This document shows positions 6,314 to 8,861 of a DNA stretch of 8,861 nucleotides, in pieces. Each line of letters opens with the position of its first letter. The first letter of the stretch is position 1. Where the stretch lies: assembly GCA_025058435.1 (NCBI GenBank), contig JANXEM010000038.1:1-8861 (forward strand). The letters are read 5' to 3'. The notes beneath the pieces are model-generated. The model worked only from the letters and a program-made list of their open reading frames with translations. It was not told the origin of the DNA and ran no database searches. The translations under genes and the position numbers were made by a program. The DNA is from Candidatus Caldarchaeum sp. Lineage in GTDB: Archaea; Thermoproteota; Nitrososphaeria_A; Caldarchaeales; Caldarchaeaceae.

Positions 6314-6595
6314 ATGTCCGAGGAGCGGAAAGGAGGGATGTTTTCCAGCTTCAAGAAAGCCGTAGGGGACATGTTATACGGAGTCGCCTTACATCAGCAG
6401 GTAACTTCGATACTCAAAACCCGGATGTACATGGAACACATGTTCATCCTGATGATCATGGGCGACATGCTCGGCTTTCCGATCCTTCCGCCTTATTACT
6501 CGCTTCGTCTGCTGCCGTACGCCATCCCCAACGTCAAAGCTTGGAAGCACAGGTTCTACCGGGAAAGAGATTTCACAGACGTGATTTACGGTTGA
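6314..6595 (+). CDS. Small membrane-associated protein, copy 1, leading an ArsA-like operon
   Basis: A 93-residue protein of no family I recognise. A basic, amphipathic N-terminal part (KKAVGDMLYGVALHQQ, 14-29) precedes a hydrophobic region at about 43-72 with the motif MGDMLGFPILPPYYSLRLLP (49-68). A charged tail rich in Arg/Lys follows. The hydrophobic part is broken by Pro and Gly, so it may be a hairpin or re-entrant helix rather than a clean span. A diverged second copy lies at 8558-8861 on the other strand. The ATG coincides with the predicted transcription start; an in-frame ATG at 6338 behind AGGAGG is spaced too closely to be convincing. The stop codon overlaps a possible TTG start of the first ATPase (TTGA), which argues for translational coupling. 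A membrane anchor, receptor or client of the ATPases is my inference. Confidence 0.82.
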   Translation: MSEERKGGMFSSFKKAVGDMLYGVALHQQVTSILKTRMYMEHMFILMIMGDMLGFPILPPYYSLRLLPYAIPNVKAWKHRFYRERDFTDVIYG

Positions 6596-7575
6596 GAGGG
6601 TTCAACGATTTTTTGGCTTCGAAACCAGATTTGCGGATGGTTATTTTCGCGGGTAAAGGAGGCCTCGGCAAAACAACTTGCAGCGCCGCCCTTTCCTACG
6701 CTGTGGCGAGCAACCAAAAAGTCCTCTGCTTCAGCACAGACCCACAGGCATCGCTCAGCGACATCTTCGAAAAAAACATCTTCGGAAAGGGCGAAGTCGA
6801 AATCCTGCCCAACCTGTTCGTGGTGGAAATAGACGCCGACACAAAAATCGCACGATACATAGAGGAAATCAAACAGAGAATAAGGGACATGTACAAAACC
6901 GAAATTCCGCCCGAAATCGAATCATACATCGACAGCTCCGTCGCCGAGCCAGCGATGTACGAATCCGCCACCTACGACGCGATGGCCGGATACCTCGCCG
7001 AAGGGTCTTATGGGTTGTATGTTTTTGACATGCCTCCGTTCGGCCACGGCATCAGGATGATAACCATGGCTGACATCTTGAGTGCGTGGGTTGAAAAACT
7101 GACGGAAGCCCGCGAAAAGGCCCGGGAATACGACGAAATAGCACGCAAACTCAAGGGTGAAAAGCTCGTCAAAGAAGACGATGTGTTGAACGAGCTCTAT
7201 GACATTAAGAAGCGGTTGACAACTTTCACAGACGTTATGAAAGACAGGAACAAAGCTGCTTTCTTCATGGTCATCACGCCGGAACGGATGTCGATCATCG
7301 ATACAGAAAAAGCACTCGAAATGTTCAAATCGGTCGGCCTCGAACTTTCGGGAATCGTGGTCAACAAAGTGCTTCCGCCGGAGATGTCGTCGAACCCGTC
7401 ACCGTTCATCGTCAACAAGCTAAAACAGCAAAGGGAATGCTTGAACGAAATCATGGAGAAGTTCGGAAAGCTGGTCATATCAATCATCCCGATGTTTCCG
7501 AGGGAGCCGAGAGGTTTGGAAGGGATAGCGGCGGTCTCGAAGCATCTGATGAGCGGAGGAATCGAATGGACATGA
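6592..7575 (+). CDS. ArsA/Get3-type ATPase, catalytically intact copy
   Basis: Up to 327 residues, a single-domain member of the ArsA/Get3 (TRC40) P-loop family. Numbered from TTG 6592: the deviant Walker A with signature lysine is AGKGGLGKTT (20-29), switch I is STDPQASLSDIF (48-59) with hydrolytic Asp50, and switch II is DMPPFGH (146-152) keeping its His. A charged helical insert (about 160-215) sits where Get3 binds hydrophobic clients. The family C-terminal PREPRGLEGI-type motif is near the end. The CxxC that binds zinc in Get3 dimers is missing from the expected place after VVNKVLPPE. The start is uncertain. TTG 6592 overlaps the upstream stop, TTG 6613 and ATG 6637 are alternatives, and the ATG lacks a ribosome site. 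It is coupled to the second ATPase downstream. Arsenite efflux is unlikely without ArsB or ArsR nearby. Confidence 0.9.
   Translation: MRGFNDFLASKPDLRMVIFAGKGGLGKTTCSAALSYAVASNQKVLCFSTDPQASLSDIFEKNIFGKGEVEILPNLFVVEIDADTKIARYIEEIKQRIRDMYKTEIPPEIESYIDSSVAEPAMYESATYDAMAGYLAEGSYGLYVFDMPPFGHGIRMITMADILSAWVEKLTEAREKAREYDEIARKLKGEKLVKEDDVLNELYDIKKRLTTFTDVMKDRNKAAFFMVITPERMSIIDTEKALEMFKSVGLELSGIVVNKVLPPEMSSNPSPFIVNKLKQQRECLNEIMEKFGKLVISIIPMFPREPRGLEGIAAVSKHLMSGGIEWT
7555..7560 (+). promoter_or_regulatory. Ribosome binding site deciding the second ATPase start
   Basis: GGAGGA lies 5 nt before ATG 7566 and 11 nt before the in-frame ATG 7572 (which overlaps the upstream TGA as ATGA). The spacing favours 7566, so the two ATPase genes overlap by 10 nt. 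Confidence 0.65.
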
Positions 7576-8561
7576 GCGGCGGAAGTTTGGGGAACGCCAA
7601 ATACATCTTCGTCGGGGGCAAGGGAGGAGTCGGGAAGACCGTTTCCGCCGGAGCAATCGCGGTGGATTCAGCTCGTCAGGGAAAAACTGTCTTGCTCGCC
7701 AGCCTGAACCCAGTCCATTCGCTGAGTAGCTTGTTCATGCAAAACCTTTCCGGCGGGAGTTTCCGAAACGTCGAAGGCCTGAAAAACCTTACAGCGATAG
7801 AGGTCGAGATATCAGACCTCCTCGAAAGATACCGGATGAACATGGAGTCGAGGTTGAAAGAGTTCTTCAAATGGGCTGAAATTCCGATCAACCCAGAGCC
7901 TTTTATTCAGATTGCGACGACCAACCCTGCATTCCAAGAGTCAGCTATGTTCGACAAGGTCATGGACATCATGGTGAAGGAGGGTGAAAGATACGACGTC
8001 GTGGTGTTTGACACTGCGGCGGTCGCGAACGCCGTCCGTCTCATCGGTTTAAGCAAGCTGTACGGTCTATGGCTGGCGAGAATGATTCAGTCGAGAAAGG
8101 AGGCGCAAGAATATCGTCTGAGGCTGTCGGTTAGAAAGGAGAAAATCATGGAGGAAATCAAAAAAGACCCCGTGGTAGCCGACCTGCTCAACCTATACGA
8201 CAGGTTTACGAAAACCCGGCAGTCGATAACAGACCCGACGAAAACTCTCTTCTACTTCGTGACAACGCCGGAAAGCCTTCCGATATCTGTTGTCAAGAGG
8301 TTCATCACGATGGTTCAGTCGTTCAACATCCCCGTCGGCGGAATATTTGTCAACATGGTTCTTGACCGTAGCGACGTGTCGTCGGACCCGACTGGATACC
8401 TGCAGGCCAAATGGGAGGAACAGAGGCATTATCTGGGTCTCATCGAAAATGACCTCGGGCAGTATGTGAAAGGATTCATTCGGATGTATCCGACCGAAAT
8501 TCGTGGCATGGAAGCCCTCGACCAAGTGATAAACGACATAGGAGAATTCGTCCCGAGCTAA
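7566..8561 (+). CDS. ArsA/Get3-type ATPase, degenerate catalytic copy
   Basis: A 331-residue paralogue of the preceding ATPase. Walker A is GGKGGVGKTV (17-26), with the signature lysine K19 but Val after GKT instead of the usual Thr/Ser. Switch I reads ASLNPVHSLSSLF (45-57): Asn48 replaces the aspartate that activates water in ArsA and Get3. Switch II reads DTAAVANAVRLI (149-160): the usual GH is AN. Nucleotide binding seems kept, while hydrolysis should be weak or absent. A long charged helical insert (about 165-222) and the C-terminal PTEIRGMEAL (309-318) follow the family plan; the zinc CxxC is absent here too. It follows the intact copy with a 10-nt overlap, so co-expression and heterodimer formation are likely by inference. 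Its stop codon interlocks with that of the convergent small-protein gene (CTAA, 8558-8561). Confidence 0.9.
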   Translation: MDMSGGSLGNAKYIFVGGKGGVGKTVSAGAIAVDSARQGKTVLLASLNPVHSLSSLFMQNLSGGSFRNVEGLKNLTAIEVEISDLLERYRMNMESRLKEFFKWAEIPINPEPFIQIATTNPAFQESAMFDKVMDIMVKEGERYDVVVFDTAAVANAVRLIGLSKLYGLWLARMIQSRKEAQEYRLRLSVRKEKIMEEIKKDPVVADLLNLYDRFTKTRQSITDPTKTLFYFVTTPESLPISVVKRFITMVQSFNIPVGGIFVNMVLDRSDVSSDPTGYLQAKWEEQRHYLGLIENDLGQYVKGFIRMYPTEIRGMEALDQVINDIGEFVPS

Positions 8562-8861
8562 TGGACTGAAGGCCCTTCTTTCAGGAGCTCAAGAACATCT
8601 ACATCACGTAGGAGACGCTTTTTCGCCGCCTCCAGCTCCGGCATGAAATAGGGAATCAGCCTGATGGTGAAATAGTTACCAAGCAGGGGAATGCCGAGAA
8701 ATTCCCCCATCACGAGCGAAAAAAAGATGTCGTCGTATTTTCGTTTAAACCGCACCACGTTCTGGTAAAGGCTGAGAAGAAGTGCTCCGAAGAAAAAGTC
8801 TTTCAACGCCTGCTTTATCTCGGCTATTTTCGAGCCAACTACGGGCCGTGTTTTTTCAGCC
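8558..8861 (-). CDS. Small membrane-associated protein, copy 2 (start beyond right edge)
   Basis: The C-terminal 100 or so residues of a protein related to the one at 6314-6595. The reading frame stays open to the window edge. The stretch upstream of a TTG at 8806 (SKIAEIKQALKDFFFGA) still aligns with copy 1, so the true start is to the right of 8861. The shared core is VMGEFLGIPLLGNYFTIRLI against IMGDMLGFPILPPYYSLRLL in copy 1. By eye about 23 of 84 positions are identical without any gap. It has the same order of basic amphipathic helix, Pro/Gly-broken hydrophobic region and charged tail. It is convergent to the ATPase operon, with the two stop codons overlapping. No known family is recognised; a membrane partner for one of the ATPases is an inference. 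Confidence 0.8.
   Translation of the reverse strand, partial: AEKTRPVVGSKIAEIKQALKDFFFGALLLSLYQNVVRFKRKYDDIFFSLVMGEFLGIPLLGNYFTIRLIPYFMPELEAAKKRLLRDVDVLELLKEGPSVH

Noticed and set aside
6304..6591. N-terminal extension of the first ATPase in its own frame
   Set aside because: This stretch is the out-of-frame shadow of the small membrane protein at 6314-6595. Its translation is low-complexity and basic, and the ATPase fold begins only at about 6637.
7437..7565. N-terminal extension of the second ATPase
   Set aside because: It overlaps the C-terminal part of the first ATPase in another frame. A good ribosome site (7555-7560) points to ATG 7566.
8558..8806. TTG at 8806 as the start of the second small protein
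   Set aside because: The open frame continues to the window edge, and the residues before the TTG still align with copy 1, so the start lies outside the window.
1..8861. CRISPR array, insertion sequence or integrase
   Set aside because: No regularly spaced direct repeats, terminal inverted repeats or recombinase motifs are visible in the window.

Overview
The window looks archaeal. It holds the 5' part of an archaeal-type 23S rRNA, a geranylgeranyl-reductase-family flavoenzyme (archaeal membrane lipid pathway), an archaeal/eukaryal-type four-CxxC Zn-ribbon protein, and TATA-box promoters about 25 bp ahead of several start codons. GC content is moderate and the strands are tightly packed. A TACK-group (Thermoproteota-like) archaeon is my best guess; the lineage is an inference and not read directly from the sequence.

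Left part, minus strand: a flavoprotein reductase (2288-1152), a 59-residue Zn-ribbon protein (1123-944) and then the 5' part of the 23S rRNA (about 792 down to 1, continuing off the left edge). No 16S rRNA or tRNA lies upstream of the 23S. It appears to have its own TATA box just behind the Zn-ribbon stop codon, followed by a leader of three consecutive hairpins. One of these is a perfect 24-nt palindrome.

Middle part, plus strand: acylphosphatase (2339-2617), the alpha subunit of a thiamine-diphosphate 2-oxoacid dehydrogenase E1 with no beta subunit beside it (2670-3722), an unrecognised single-pass membrane protein (3793-4425), and a CstA-family carbon-starvation/peptide-pyruvate transporter (4457-6247). 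Most of these have their own TATA-like element, so they are probably not one operon.

Right part: the most unusual region. A strong, probably leaderless promoter drives three overlapping genes: a 93-residue small membrane-associated protein and two ArsA/Get3-type ATPases. The first ATPase keeps the catalytic residues. The second has Asn in place of the switch-I aspartate and has lost the switch-II His, so the pair looks like an active/degenerate heterodimer. Convergent to them, with interlocked stop codons, is a second copy of the small-protein family (continuing off the right edge). Two paralogous small proteins bracketing two paralogous ATPases suggests a duplicated ATPase-plus-membrane-partner module. 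Its function is unknown; handling of hydrophobic proteins at the membrane is one hypothesis.
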